Part shown: piece by piece, positions 17,316 through 26,700 of the stretch | Layout of the letters: each line of letters begins with the position of its first letter | Position numbering within the stretch: position 1 is the stretch's first letter | Source: Psychrobacillus antarcticus | GTDB taxonomy: Bacteria; Bacillota; Bacilli; Bacillales_A; Planococcaceae | Length of the DNA: 64,000 bases | Direction: 5' to 3' | Assembly (NCBI RefSeq): GCF_029533155.1 | Contig: NZ_JAIZDB010000005.1 | Span: 56,974-120,973 of the forward strand | Position numbers and translations under genes: made by a program | Notes under the pieces: generated by a model | The model's input: only the letters and a program-made list of their open reading frames with translations | Told to the model about the DNA's origin: nothing | The model's database searches: none

Positions 17316-17756
17316 ATGGAGTACTATAAACAACTAAGGAAATACGTAGGACACCAACCTCTTATACTACCAGGCTCGAACGTACTTATATTGAATAATA
17401 AAGGGGAAGTATTACTGCAAGAACGAGAGCCAAGCATTTATGGTCTGCCTGGTGGATTAATGGAACTCGGTGAAAGTTTCGAAGATACAGCCAGACGTGA
17501 AATATTAGAAGAAACCGGCCTACATATAGGAACACTTCAGCTTTGCAATGTATATTCTGGTCCAGATTATTATATTGAAAATCCGAACGGCGATAAGTTC
17601 TACTCCGTTTCAGCAGTTTACAAAACCTTGGAATACAGTGGTGAAATTATAGCAGACGGAATGGAATCAATTAGTTTAAAATTCTTCCCTCCAACTCAAT
17701 TGCCTGATGGAATTACGGTGAATTATCGAAAGTTTATTGAGGATGCATTGCTTTAA
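17316..17756 (+). CDS. Nudix hydrolase
   Basis: 146 residues. The Nudix box is complete: Gly47-x5-Glu53-x7-REILEETGL at residues 61-69. It hydrolyses nucleoside-diphosphate-linked compounds with a divalent metal; the substrate is not predictable. The ATG follows GAAAGGGCGAC. The gene is followed by the 21-base tandem array and a hairpin at 17961. Confidence 0.92.
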   Translation: MEYYKQLRKYVGHQPLILPGSNVLILNNKGEVLLQEREPSIYGLPGGLMELGESFEDTARREILEETGLHIGTLQLCNVYSGPDYYIENPNGDKFYSVSAVYKTLEYSGEIIADGMESISLKFFPPTQLPDGITVNYRKFIEDALL

Positions 17757-17807
17757 TTAGCATCGGAGAGGTCCGGTAGTTCAATCCCAATACTCTTTCT
17801 TGGATTT

Positions 17808-17933
17808 TACTTGCGGTAATGTATAGTTTACTAGCTTCCATCTAGAGAATACTTGCGGTCATAGGGTGATTACTTGCTCTATATCTATATTTACTTGCGA
17901 ACTACTCCCTTTTACTAGCGGAAGGGATAATTT
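17808..17933. repeat. Six-copy tandem array with exact 21-base period
   Basis: A 9-base core, TACTTGCGG or a close variant (TACTAGCTT, TACTTGCTC, TACTTGCGA, TACTAGCGG), begins at 17808, 17829, 17850, 17871, 17892 and 17913, with 12 variable bases after each core. There is no ORF across it. It lies between the Nudix gene and the dbpA gene end. Confidence 0.8.
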
Positions 17934-17960
17934 TTCCAGTAAAATTATTTTAACGGAATG

Positions 17961-17997
17961 AAAGAGGCTCTCCTAGTCGGAAAGCCTCTCTTTTATT
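17961..17997 (+). terminator. Hairpin terminator between Nudix gene and dbpA
   Basis: AAGAGGCT (17962-17969) pairs with AGCCTCTC (17983-17990), followed by TTTTATTTTA on the plus strand. The T run favours the Nudix direction, but the stem also lies just past the dbpA stop. Confidence 0.65.
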
Positions 17998-19434
17998 TTA
18001 TTTATTGGCAATATGCACTTTTAGTAATTTACCTTTGACTGTTGTATTTCTCATATTTTTCAATACAAGTGAACCCTTGCCGTTTAAGATTTCTACATAG
18101 GATACTGTATCTTGAATTGTAATAATTCCAATATCGTCTGCTGTGATTCCTTCAATTTTAGCGATGGTTCCAACAAAATCTACTGCGCGGATTTTCTTTT
18201 TCTTTCCACCATTGAAATACAATTTTGTAATATTCGCGTTAAGTTGCTCGCCCTTAGATTTCTTCATTTCCGGCTGCTCCTGCATTTTTACATCAAATGC
18301 AGCACGTCCTTTTACGATTTCCTCTTTAGTAGGCTCTGTTGCTGTAGGAATTTCGAAACCAATGAATGATTCGATCTCTCTTACAAACTTATCCTCAAAT
18401 GGTGTTGCTAGCATAATTGATTTACCACTTCGCCCTGCTCGTCCTGTTCTACCAGTACGATGGACATAGCTTTCTTTCTCTAGTGGTACATCATAATGAA
18501 TAACATGAGTGATATCGTCAATATCAATACCACGAGCCGCAACATCCGTCGCAATTAGATAACGGAATTGCCCTTTTCGGAAATCATCCATCACTTCGAA
18601 ACGATCTTCCTGCATCATACCACCGTGAATTTTGTCAGCTGTATAGCCTTTTTCATCTAATACATCTACAAGCTGTTCTACGCCTTCCTTTGTACGACAG
18701 AAGATAATACAACTGTCTGGGTTCTCCACAATTGTAAGCTTCTCAAGTAACGAAAGCTTTAACTGCTCTGATACAACATATTTCACATGTTCTATATCTG
18801 GCGCATTTTCTTCAGATGCATCAATTTCGATGAATACTGCTGTTTTCATATACTTCGTACTAATTTTTTTTATTTGGTCCGAAAGAGTTGCCGAAAATAA
18901 CATCGTCGTACGATTTTTTGGAAGCAATTTAATAATCGATTCTACTTGTTCTAAAAAGCCCATATTTAACATTTCATCTGCTTCATCAATAACAAGATAT
19001 TCTATTTTAGACACATCTAGCGTTCCTTTTTCGATATGGTCTAACACTCTACCAGGTGTACCAACAATGACATGCGTTTTTTGCTTTAGTGCTAATTTTT
19101 GTCTCGCAAAAGGTGACTTCCCGTATAAGGCAAGTCCTTTTATACGTTTATAACGTCCGATATTAGTAATATCCTCCTGAACTTGCACTGCCAGTTCCCG
19201 TGTAGGTGTTAATACTAATGCTTGGGGTTTGTTTTCCTCCCAGTCTACAAGCTCACATAGTGGCGTCGCAAAAGAGGCCGTTTTTCCACTACCCGTTTTA
19301 GATTTCACTAATACATCCTGTTTCTCCAAAACAACTGGTATTACCTTTTGTTGCACTTCTGTTGGCTCTGTGTAGCCTAACTGTTCAATGGCACGTAAAA
19401 TTTTCTCGTCTAACTTAAACTCTTTAAAATGCAC
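17998..19434 (-). CDS. dbpA: DEAD-box RNA helicase DbpA/YxiN type
   Basis: 478 residues. The helicase core carries KSKTGSGKT (motif I), PTRELA, DEAD (motif II), SAT (motif III) and HRTGRTGR (motif VI). The last 75 residues ([38 protein letters not shown]) are the DbpA RNA-binding domain, which in this subgroup recognises hairpin 92 of 23S rRNA and acts in large-subunit assembly. Translation probably starts at the GTG at 19434; the ATG at 19443 would give only a five-codon frame. A cupin gene lies 16 bases upstream in the same operon. Confidence 0.93.
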   Translation of the reverse strand: MHFKEFKLDEKILRAIEQLGYTEPTEVQQKVIPVVLEKQDVLVKSKTGSGKTASFATPLCELVDWEENKPQALVLTPTRELAVQVQEDITNIGRYKRIKGLALYGKSPFARQKLALKQKTHVIVGTPGRVLDHIEKGTLDVSKIEYLVIDEADEMLNMGFLEQVESIIKLLPKNRTTMLFSATLSDQIKKISTKYMKTAVFIEIDASEENAPDIEHVKYVVSEQLKLSLLEKLTIVENPDSCIIFCRTKEGVEQLVDVLDEKGYTADKIHGGMMQEDRFEVMDDFRKGQFRYLIATDVAARGIDIDDITHVIHYDVPLEKESYVHRTGRTGRAGRSGKSIMLATPFEDKFVREIESFIGFEIPTATEPTKEEIVKGRAAFDVKMQEQPEMKKSKGEQLNANITKLYFNGGKKKKIRAVDFVGTIAKIEGITADDIGIITIQDTVSYVEILNGKGSLVLKNMRNTTVKGKLLKVHIANK

Positions 19435-19450
19435 TATGCATAATCTCCTC

Positions 19451-19750
19451 TTACAAACTAATTTTAGTCACTACTATATCCGAATCTTCTAATGCTTTTA
19501 GGGCATGCTTTTCTTGTGGCTTCATATGCAATATGTTCTCTGTTGTTACAATATGTTCCGTGCCTTCAACCATAAATTGTACTTTCCCTTTTCGTACAAC
19601 AATTAAAACATTGGCGTTAGCATGATGTTCTTTTACTTCTTCCCCAGCGCGTAATTGAATATTCATCACATCAAAATCTTCTTCTTTGAGAACATTTGCT
19701 ATTTGCTTCTCTTTTTCGTCCAATACATAAGGTGTTCCAATTAAATTCAT
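19451..19750 (-). CDS. Small cupin-domain protein
   Basis: 99 residues forming one cupin barrel: motif 1 around [23 protein letters not shown] and motif 2 around [11 protein letters not shown]. Several histidines could bind metal. The start at 19750 has GGAGG 8 bases upstream; the longer frame to 19765 begins at the ribosome site. Function unknown. Located directly upstream of dbpA. Confidence 0.8.
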   Translation of the reverse strand: MNLIGTPYVLDEKEKQIANVLKEEDFDVMNIQLRAGEEVKEHHANANVLIVVRKGKVQFMVEGTEHIVTTENILHMKPQEKHALKALEDSDIVVTKISL

Positions 19751-19950
19751 CTTATGTTCCTCCAATCATATTGGCTCAAACAATTCGCTTCACTCTACCA
19801 TGTACGTAGTTTCTCCAATATATCAAAAATATTCGACATGATTCCCTTGTATTCGATTATTAATAAACTCTTTTTCTTATTTTGGACCTAATCTATGGTA
19901 TAATTAAACTATCGCTAATTGCGCAATATAACTAGAAAAGAGGCAGACAC

Positions 19951-20172
19951 ATGAGTTTCCAACGACAACCTAAGGAAGTTTCACCCTTCGTGGCAGCTAG
20001 GAAAATTGATGAGAAGATCTCTTTCAATCGCAATGATCACGAAATTCAAGGTACTATTTTTAAAATTTTAGAGCAATCGGTAATTGTTGAAATTTCTACC
20101 GAGGATGCTAAAAAGATTAATGTCCCTTCTAATCTTACTGTAGTATCTCATAAAAACTACACGATAGTATAA
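19951..20172 (+). CDS. DUF2187 family protein (YkvS type)
   Basis: 73 residues, a small beta-rich protein (GTIFKILEQSVIVEIS, NLTVVSHKNYTIV) matching DUF2187. The ATG follows AAAAGAGG. Its last 16 bases overlap the end of convergent recQ. Function unknown. Confidence 0.8.
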   Translation: MSFQRQPKEVSPFVAARKIDEKISFNRNDHEIQGTIFKILEQSVIVEISTEDAKKINVPSNLTVVSHKNYTIV

Positions 20173-21923
20173 TGGTAAATCTCCTCGAGAAAAGCTTGTC
20201 CATATTTTTCTCGTTTGTTTGCACCTACTCCGTGAATTTCTAATAATTGTTCTTCGGTTTGCGGGCGCTCTGCACACATCTGCTGTAGAGTCTTATCAGA
20301 AAAGATAACGAACGGTGGTACACCTGCTTCGTCCGCAATTTTTTTCCGAAGTATTCTTAGTCTTTCAAACAACGGATCGTTCTTCGCAATTTGTTTCGTT
20401 ACAGTTACACCTTTGCGCACGACTACTTTATTCCCCAATAATACTTCTTTTCCTACATCTGATACATAAATGGTTGGTAGGCTTCCATGCTTCACTGAAA
20501 GAAACCCTTCAGCAATCATAAACTCCATTAAACCAGACACTTCTTTTAACGTTTTACCCTTTAATATGCCATACGTCGATAACTTTGTAAAACCAAAATC
20601 GATTACCTTTTTGTTTTCAGAACCAGTCAATACTTGAGCAGTCATCGTCTTGCCAAATCTTTGTCCCATTCTGACCACACAAGAAAGAACCATTTGAACT
20701 TCCTTTGTTACGTCTTGGACCTCTCTGGAATCTGTACAGTTTCCACATTGACCACATCTTGTGGCATCTGGCTCCCCAAAATAAGTAACTATAAACTGCT
20801 GCAAGCAATTTTCGGTGTGACAATAATCCACCATGCCCTGTAGTTTTTTCAGCTCCTGAGGAATTCTTTCACGATCCATTGCTTGATCTATTAAAAACCG
20901 TTGCGTTTGAACGTCTTGCGATGCATACAAAACGACACATTCACTTGGTAAACCATCTCGTCCTGCTCTTCCAGCTTCCTGATAGTAGCTTTCCATATTC
21001 TTGGGTAGCTGATAGTGAATCACATAGCGGACATTGGATTTATCGATCCCCATACCAAATGCATTCGTTGCAACCATAACCTGTGCTTCATCTGTTAGAA
21101 AACGTTCTTGTTCATTGTTTCTAAGCTTCTCCGGAAGTCCCGCATGATACTTAGCTGTCTGGATACCCGCCTTATTAAGTGAATCATATAAAAGGTCTAC
21201 CGTTTTTCTAGTAGCGGCATAAATAATTCCTACTTCGTTTGCATTTTTCTTAATAAATTCTTTTAAAAACTTATTTTTATCCTGTCCTAATACGACGGAA
21301 AATGCTAAATTTGGCCTTGCAAACCCTGTGATAACTGTATTATCCTCTTGAATTTGCAACAATCGACATATATCATCTCGTACTGCTGGAGTGGCTGTAG
21401 CAGTTAGGGCCAGTACAGTTGGTTGCTCCACAAATACTTCTTTTAATCGATGAATAGCACGATAGCTAGGACGGAAATCATGTCCCCATTGGGAGATACA
21501 ATGCGCCTCATCGACTGCTATTAATGGAACCTTTACTTTTTTTAATTGGTTTAAAAAGTTGGGAGACTCTAATCGCTCTGGGGCTATATAAAGTAAACGA
21601 TATTGGCCATTTTGTACTTCTTCCATTGTTTGTCTTACTTCTTCTGCAGTTAATGTACTGTTTATGAAGGTTGCAGGAATTCCCGCCTGAATTAACGTAT
21701 CCACTTGGTCTTTCATCAGGGAAATTAGAGGAGAGATTACAATCGTAGTGCCTTCTAACATCAAGGCTGGGATTTGATAGCAAAGAGACTTCCCTCCCCC
21801 TGTCGGCATTACGCAAAGGCTAGAGTTCTCATTTAAAACATAGTTAATAACCGTTTCTTGGCCCTCACGAAAGGAATCATATCCAAAGTAAGTTTGTAAT
21901 AATTGACGAGCTTTATTTAACAC
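20157..21923 (-). CDS. recQ: ATP-dependent DNA helicase RecQ
   Basis: 588 residues: helicase core with MPTGGGKSLCYQIPA (motif I), DEAHCISQWGHDFRPSY (motif II plus aromatic loop) and QEAGRAGRDG (motif VI). Next come the zinc cysteines CxxC (RCGQCGNC) with an RQC winged helix, and a C-terminal HRDC domain (about residues 510-580, LQQMCAERPQTEEQLLEIHGVG). It unwinds DNA in RecF-pathway repair. It starts at a GTG after TGGAGTGAC. The full domain set shows it is intact. Confidence 0.95.
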   Translation of the reverse strand: MLNKARQLLQTYFGYDSFREGQETVINYVLNENSSLCVMPTGGGKSLCYQIPALMLEGTTIVISPLISLMKDQVDTLIQAGIPATFINSTLTAEEVRQTMEEVQNGQYRLLYIAPERLESPNFLNQLKKVKVPLIAVDEAHCISQWGHDFRPSYRAIHRLKEVFVEQPTVLALTATATPAVRDDICRLLQIQEDNTVITGFARPNLAFSVVLGQDKNKFLKEFIKKNANEVGIIYAATRKTVDLLYDSLNKAGIQTAKYHAGLPEKLRNNEQERFLTDEAQVMVATNAFGMGIDKSNVRYVIHYQLPKNMESYYQEAGRAGRDGLPSECVVLYASQDVQTQRFLIDQAMDRERIPQELKKLQGMVDYCHTENCLQQFIVTYFGEPDATRCGQCGNCTDSREVQDVTKEVQMVLSCVVRMGQRFGKTMTAQVLTGSENKKVIDFGFTKLSTYGILKGKTLKEVSGLMEFMIAEGFLSVKHGSLPTIYVSDVGKEVLLGNKVVVRKGVTVTKQIAKNDPLFERLRILRKKIADEAGVPPFVIFSDKTLQQMCAERPQTEEQLLEIHGVGANKREKYGQAFLEEIYHYTIV

Positions 21924-21955
21924 TTAGGTCACTCCAGTCATATATTTGAAAGCCT

Positions 21956-22201
21956 CTATTTTCTGTTGCTATTTTTCTTGTCGATCTTACTAGTTGTGTA
22001 ATTAGTTGGTTTTGGGTCCACTTTATCCACATCTGTTCCGAGTAGAAAATAACCAATTACAGAAGATATAATAGCTGCTCCTGCAATAATAAGTATTTTA
22101 TTTATAAGTGTTACTTCCGAATATTCTTCTTGGTTTAACATAATGGTTGCCAAAACTGCCACAACAATCATAATTGGTGGGATTAATTTCGACTTTTTCA
22201 T
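21956..22201 (-). CDS. Small two-helix membrane protein
   Basis: 81 residues from the ATG at 22201, which has GGAAGGA upstream; the longer frame to 22255 lacks a ribosome site. Two hydrophobic helices (residues about 6-21 and 33-51) are followed by a basic tail (SKIDKKNSNRK). No family recognised. It lies upstream of recQ on the same strand and divergent from the methyltransferase gene. Confidence 0.6.
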   Translation of the reverse strand: MKKSKLIPPIMIVVAVLATIMLNQEEYSEVTLINKILIIAGAAIISSVIGYFLLGTDVDKVDPKPTNYTTSKIDKKNSNRK

Positions 22202-22312
22202 AGCAAACTTCCTTCCACTGCGCATGTATAGTATATTGTACCATAAGACTATCAAAGGTTTTTACCTATACGTATGAGATAATTTATAAAAAAACATATA
22301 AGGATGACTAAA

Positions 22313-23506
22313 ATGATGCAAAATGAATTAGATATTAAAGTAACTGAAACACTTGCCCAAGATTTACAAAAAGGCGTTCCAATTTTAATGAAGGACGGTT
22401 TCCAGGAGACAGATTCTCTTGAAGAAGGAACTATATTAAAGTTGCAAAATCCATCCGGCAAATTTATCGGGAAAGGCTATGTCGGTAAACAGAATAAAGG
22501 TATTGGCTGGCTACTAACGAAAAATGAAAACGAAAAAATTGATCAATCTTTTTTCCAAAAGAAAATAGCTGCAGCGATTAAACATCGTGACGATTATTAT
22601 CATAATACCGATACAACAGCCTTTCGTGTATTTAACGGCGAAGGAGACGGGATTGGCGGTTTAATCATCGACTATTTTGATGGATACTATTTAATCAGCT
22701 GGTATAGTGAGGGGATTTATTCCTTTAAAGAAATGGTTTTGGAGGCACTTGAAGCTTCTACTCCCTATAAAGGTATTTATGAAAAGAAACGTTTTGATAC
22801 AAAGGGTCAATACGTGGAAGACGATGATTTCGTCAAAGGCGAACGTGGGGAATTCCCTCTCATCATTAAAGAAAATGGGCAGAACTTTGCAATTTACTTA
22901 AATGACGGGGCAATGGTTGGAGTGTTTTTAGACCAACGCGATGTGCGTAAAACAATTCGAGATAGCTATTCGAAAGGAAAAACGGTACTGAATACATTCT
23001 CGTATACTGGGGCTTTTTCTGTATTTGCTGCAGTTGGTGGTGCTACGAAAACAACTAGTGTAGATCTTGCCAAACGAAGCTTAAGTAAAACTACGGAACA
23101 ATTTGAAGTAAATGGCATCGATGTAGAAAAGCAAGATATTATCGTGATGGATGTATTTGATTATTTCAAGTATGCGAAACGTAAAGAATTATCCTTCGAC
23201 ATGGTCATTCTCGATCCACCTAGTTTTGCTCGTTCCAAAAAGTATACATTTAGCTCCTCCAAAGATTATACCAATTTACTAATAGATGCTATTAATATTA
23301 CGGCAAAAAACGGTGTTATTGTCGCATCTACAAATAATGCTACTTTTGGGATGAAGAAATTCAAAACGTTTGTGGAGAAGGCTTTCAAGGAGAGTAATCG
23401 AAAGTATACAATTGAGGAAGAGTTTTCGCTTCCTAGCGATTTTAGAACTTCTCCCCTCTTTAAAGAAGGGAATTATTTAAAGGTGTTGTTTGTGAGAGCG
23501 ATATAG
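22313..23506 (+). CDS. Class I SAM-dependent rRNA methyltransferase, RlmI/YwbD type
   Basis: About 397 residues: an N-terminal PUA-like domain (GTILKLQNPSGKFIGKGYVGKQNKG), a middle domain (DGIGGLIIDYFDGYYLISWYS) and a Rossmann methyltransferase with NTFSYTGAFSVFAA (SAM motif) and the catalytic-loop motif LDPPSFARSK. RlmI makes m5C in 23S rRNA using a cysteine; the DPPSF layout fits this group, but the exact target base here is inference. Start at ATG 22313 or 22316, because the ATG at 22304 overlaps the AAGGA ribosome site. Confidence 0.88.
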   Translation: MMQNELDIKVTETLAQDLQKGVPILMKDGFQETDSLEEGTILKLQNPSGKFIGKGYVGKQNKGIGWLLTKNENEKIDQSFFQKKIAAAIKHRDDYYHNTDTTAFRVFNGEGDGIGGLIIDYFDGYYLISWYSEGIYSFKEMVLEALEASTPYKGIYEKKRFDTKGQYVEDDDFVKGERGEFPLIIKENGQNFAIYLNDGAMVGVFLDQRDVRKTIRDSYSKGKTVLNTFSYTGAFSVFAAVGGATKTTSVDLAKRSLSKTTEQFEVNGIDVEKQDIIVMDVFDYFKYAKRKELSFDMVILDPPSFARSKKYTFSSSKDYTNLLIDAINITAKNGVIVASTNNATFGMKKFKTFVEKAFKESNRKYTIEEEFSLPSDFRTSPLFKEGNYLKVLFVRAI

Positions 23507-23889
23507 TAGCCACACTCAGACGAAAGCCTATTTTAGATATAAGCCTGTGAAAAGGATAGATCTTTGTGCGAAATGTTCCTAGTTTAAATGGAGGATGGTT
23601 ATATCTCTCCGGTAAAGGCTAGGCAGCTCTTTTCATCATATTAATCCTTTTCACATTTCAAAAGATGATAGCTACTCGAACTTAATAATTTTAACAAAGC
23701 TATACACCAACTAATACATTTGAGAGATAAAACAAAAATTGAAAAGTTCTTAAAAGCCGTAAAGCTTTCAAATAAACAAATAGAAAAAGTAAATAACTTA
23801 CGACTGAAATGTAACAATGAAATAATCTAACTTTGGAAAATCAGTACTCGCCTGCTTATACATAGAAAGAATAAATTGTATTAGTTGGA
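23507..23889. other. Intergenic region with a long inverted repeat and a decayed reading frame
   Basis: No intact gene is seen. TGTGAAAAGGAT (23546-23557) and ATCCTTTTCACA (23644-23655) are a perfect 12-bp inverted repeat enclosing nested CCTAG/CTAGG and GGAG/CTCC pairs, so the stretch could fold as an RNA. From about 23672 to 23830 one plus-strand frame lacking a start codon (ELNNFNKAIHQL ... KFLKAVKLSNKQIEKVN) looks protein-like but is not recognised. Confidence 0.45.
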
Positions 23890-23966
23890 ACGCCGTATGC
23901 GGTGAAGGTCGCACGTACGGTGTAAACAGGGGGAAAAGCTTGCGATAACTCTAAAGCTTACCTATC
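23890..23966 (+). mobile_element. Remnant of a group II intron (domains V and VI)
   Basis: The 34 bases at 23890-23923 fold exactly like domain V. The lower helix is ACGCCGTA/TACGGTGT, there is a two-base CG bulge, and the upper helix TGCGGT/GTCGCA closes a GAAG loop where GAAA is usual. A GGGGAAAAGCTT...AAGCTTACCTAT hairpin with the usual 3' end CCTAT follows, as domain VI. No reverse transcriptase frame is present, so this is a decayed or ORF-less 3' end. The CGC in place of the AGC triad suggests class IIC. Confidence 0.6.
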
Positions 23967-24225
23967 TGTATCAATAAGAGATTTTATTTAGAGGTTGAAC
24001 AATAGCTTTAAGTAGTAGAGAACTGGAGAATAAATTAGCACGCTTATAATATGAAAAAGAAGCGTTCTATTGTCTTTGACTACTATTTCGATAAATCGAA
24101 TTTATACCTTCCCTTTATAAAGTAAATGTAGTTAGATTTCTTGTTTTTTTTGTGGTATATATGTATGTAGTTACTAGGCCATTTAAGCCACTGTTGTGCA
24201 CTAGATACCGAAAGGAAGAAAAGAT

Positions 24226-25221
24226 ATGGAAGTTGTACAGCAAGGTACACAAAATAGATTTGATAATCATGTACATTTCCACAAAATACAAGCATGGGTA
24301 CAAGATAGCAGACCTTACGCGAACTTAGGGAAATGTGCTAACTACATACCAGCTTTAGAAAGAGCAAATCCTTCACAGTTAGGTATTTGTATCATTGGTT
24401 CAGATGGTATGATGGTAAAGACAGGTGATTTTGATACCGCTTTTACCTTACAAAGTATATCGAAGGTAATTGGCTTTATAGCTGCATGTATAGATTATGG
24501 TATTTCTTATGTGTTAGAAAGGGTGGACGTCGAACCAACCGGGGATGCTTTTAACTCGATTATTCGTCTAGAAGTTCATAAACCTGGAAGACCTTTCAAT
24601 CCGATGATAAATGCTGGAGCAATCACTGTTGCCTCATTATTAGGTGGAAGAAATCCTGTCGAAAAGGTGGAATCTATATGCCTACTAATAGAAAAAATCG
24701 TAGGAAGACACCCAACTATCAATGAAGAAGTGTTTCAATCTGAGTGGCAAACGGCTCATCGAAATCGTGCTTTAGCTTATTATCTAAAAGAGATGGGATT
24801 CTTAGATTGTTCTGTAGAAGAAGCTATAGAAGTATACTTAAAGCAATGTTCAATTGAAGTAACTACAGAAGATGTAGCCATGATTGGCTTAGTCCTTGCA
24901 AATGACGGATATCATCCTATCCGTAAGGAGCAAATCTTCTCTAAGGAAGTGGCTAGGTTAACAAAAGCGTTAATGGTGACATGTGGTATGTACAATGCTT
25001 CAGGTAAATTTGCTGCATCTGTAGGTATTCCTGCAAAAAGTGGAGTATCGGGTGGTATATTGGCAGCAATTCCTCCAAGAGGTAGATCCGATGATTCCCC
25101 ATTTATGGATGGCTGTGGAATAGGGATTTATGGTCCTGCCATTGACGAATTTGGTAATAGTGTTGCAGGTGTTATGCTGTTAAAGCAAATATCTAGAGAA
25201 TGGGATTTTAATATTTTTTAA
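24226..25221 (+). CDS. glsA: Glutaminase A
   Basis: 331 residues, slightly longer than the usual 308-310. It is a serine-beta-lactamase-like fold with the catalytic Ser-x-x-Lys in LQSISKVIGF, the Asn in FNPMINAGAI, and the Tyr and Ser in MYNASGKFA and KSGVSGGI. It deamidates glutamine to glutamate in the cytoplasm. The ATG follows AAAGGAAG. A palindrome TTCGATAAATCGAA lies about 130 bases upstream and could be an operator. Monocistronic by position. Confidence 0.95.
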   Translation: MEVVQQGTQNRFDNHVHFHKIQAWVQDSRPYANLGKCANYIPALERANPSQLGICIIGSDGMMVKTGDFDTAFTLQSISKVIGFIAACIDYGISYVLERVDVEPTGDAFNSIIRLEVHKPGRPFNPMINAGAITVASLLGGRNPVEKVESICLLIEKIVGRHPTINEEVFQSEWQTAHRNRALAYYLKEMGFLDCSVEEAIEVYLKQCSIEVTTEDVAMIGLVLANDGYHPIRKEQIFSKEVARLTKALMVTCGMYNASGKFAASVGIPAKSGVSGGILAAIPPRGRSDDSPFMDGCGIGIYGPAIDEFGNSVAGVMLLKQISREWDFNIF

Positions 25222-25321
25222 CTGTGGTGTGCTATCACAACAATGGAATAACAAATCCAAAAGAAAATTACGCTAATCGTTAACTTATTCTTCAACTAAC
25301 GCCTGCATTAGTAAGAAAAAT

Positions 25322-25392
25322 CGGGCAAAAAGACGCCCGGTCCTTTAGGATCTAACCTGTTTCTACTGTTTTCGAAGGGCTTTGTACAGATT
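25322..25392 (+). repeat. Dispersed 70-base repeat, copy 1
   Basis: It begins with a CGGGC/GCCCG hairpin and ends with 39 bases that recur exactly at 36743-36781. The rest of the 25222-25597 gap holds only the terminator at 25485. Copy 2 forms the left end of an inverted-repeat element at 36743-36914; here the right half is missing. Confidence 0.75.
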
Positions 25393-25484
25393 AGGTATTT
25401 GATTATGCTAATTACAAAACTATAAATCTTCGAATTAGAGAAAAAGACAATACAAAATCAGACTCAGCTCAATTTTTTTCAATC

Positions 25485-25513
25485 AAAAAACACCGCAATT
25501 GCGGTGCTTTTTG
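25485..25513. terminator. Bidirectional intrinsic terminator
   Basis: The perfect palindrome CACCGCAATTGCGGTG (25491-25506) is flanked by A and T runs and lies between convergent glsA and yqeY. Confidence 0.85.
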
Positions 25514-25597
25514 ATATTCATATTTATTTTCATTTTTGTGTGTAAATTCTAGTCTTGCGATAGCTAACGGAACCCGTTACGCTAATGCTCCTCTTTT

Positions 25598-26023
25598 TTA
25601 TATCATGCTTTTCACTACTTTTGACATTGTTGAACCATCTGCTTTTCCTGCAAGTAACGGTTTAGCAATTTTCATTGCGTCACCCATGCTCGTGCCTTTT
25701 GTAACACCCGCTTCAGTTAAGAGCGTCACGATTTCTTCTTCACTTAATTGTGTTGGTAAGAAGCTCGCTAGTAGTTTTAGCTTTGCATTTTCTTTTTCTA
25801 TTAAATCCTCACGATTAGCAACTTTTGCACCGTCTAAAGCTTGGTTTGTTTGTTTCACTTCTCTATTTACAATTGCAATTTCTTCTTCTGGTGTAAGGGC
25901 AGAGCCTTTTTCTTTTTCCGCACTATCGAGGGACGATTTTAGTATTGTTAATACTCCCTTTGCTAGCACGTCTTTTTCTTTCATGGCACGTTTTATTTGT
26001 TCAAAAACAATCGTTTTTAACAT
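25598..26023 (-). CDS. yqeY: GatB/YqeY domain protein
   Basis: About 141 residues of two helical subdomains, with KEKDVLAKGVLTILKSSLDSAE near the start and LASFLPTQLSEEEI in the middle. It is the free-standing form of the tRNA-tail domain of GatB amidotransferase; the cellular role is unclear. The ATG at 26023 is preceded by AGGAGGAAG; the GTG at 26032 is too close to that site. The fast-evolving C-terminal half (TSMGDAMKIAKPLLAGKADGSTMSKVVKSMI) is complete. Confidence 0.9.
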   Translation of the reverse strand: MLKTIVFEQIKRAMKEKDVLAKGVLTILKSSLDSAEKEKGSALTPEEEIAIVNREVKQTNQALDGAKVANREDLIEKENAKLKLLASFLPTQLSEEEIVTLLTEAGVTKGTSMGDAMKIAKPLLAGKADGSTMSKVVKSMI

Positions 26024-26119
26024 AATTTTCACTTCCTCCTTTATATCTGGAGCTATTCAAGAAAGTTATAATAGTGTTTATTTTACACTATTGGGCAGGA
26101 CCTTGTTTGCAACAATATA

Positions 26120-26626
26120 TTAAGCTTCATCCGGTGTAAATGTTCTAGCTGATAACTCAGAATCTAGCATAAACATAGCATTTGAGTCATTTTCAATGCG
26201 TTTAATTTTATTAATCAGCGTGTCAAATGACGATTCTTCTTCTACTTGCTCATCAATGAACCATTTTAAGAATGCCATCGTTGCATGTTCACGCTCATCT
26301 AATGCAATATCAGATAGATGATAGATACGACGCGTCACTTCTTTTTCGTGTTTTAAAGAAGTTTCAAAAACATCTAAAGTCGAAGTAAATTCATTACCAG
26401 GCTTATCAAATCCATCAATTGTAGCTCGGTATCCTAGGTCACTTAAAAAGTTATAAAATTTCATGGCATGAAAACGCTCTTCTTCCGCCTGAACTAAAAA
26501 GAAATTAGCAAATCCATCGTATGCTTCAGCTGTACAATAAGCAGCCGCCGCAAGGTAGGTATGTGCAGAATAAAACTCAAAGTTCATTTGATCATTTAAT
26601 GCTTCATGTAAATTTTTTGATAACAT
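26120..26626 (-). CDS. Ferritin
   Basis: 168 residues, a non-haem bacterial ferritin of four helices. The ferroxidase site residues are visible as the Glu in QMNFEFYSAHTYL, the EEERFHAMKFY motif (Glu and His), the Glu in LKHEKEVTR, and FIDEQVEEE. It stores iron as ferric mineral. Translation starts at 26626 (AGAGGAG site). Together with the Fur-controlled region at 13 kb it is one of two clear iron genes in the window, though no Fur box was seen here. Confidence 0.93.
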   Translation of the reverse strand: MLSKNLHEALNDQMNFEFYSAHTYLAAAAYCTAEAYDGFANFFLVQAEEERFHAMKFYNFLSDLGYRATIDGFDKPGNEFTSTLDVFETSLKHEKEVTRRIYHLSDIALDEREHATMAFLKWFIDEQVEEESSFDTLINKIKRIENDSNAMFMLDSELSARTFTPDEA

Positions 26627-26700
26627 AGTAAAACTCCTCTCATAGTAGAAAAATTCAATCTGATCTGTAGTATACAATTTTATATAATTTACATCTTCTC

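Noticed and set aside
17808..17933. CRISPR array
   Set aside because: The cores are only 9 bases and the spacers 12 bases, too short for CRISPR, and no cas gene is near.
23566..23966. Complete group II intron starting at GTGCG 23566
   Set aside because: Only 400 bases separate this from domain VI, too short for domains I-IV, and no EBS or domain I landmarks could be recognised.
25536..26123. 195-codon plus-strand frame opposite yqeY
   Set aside because: Ser/Phe-rich composition is the antisense of a Lys/Glu-rich gene, and yqeY has clear homology and a ribosome site.
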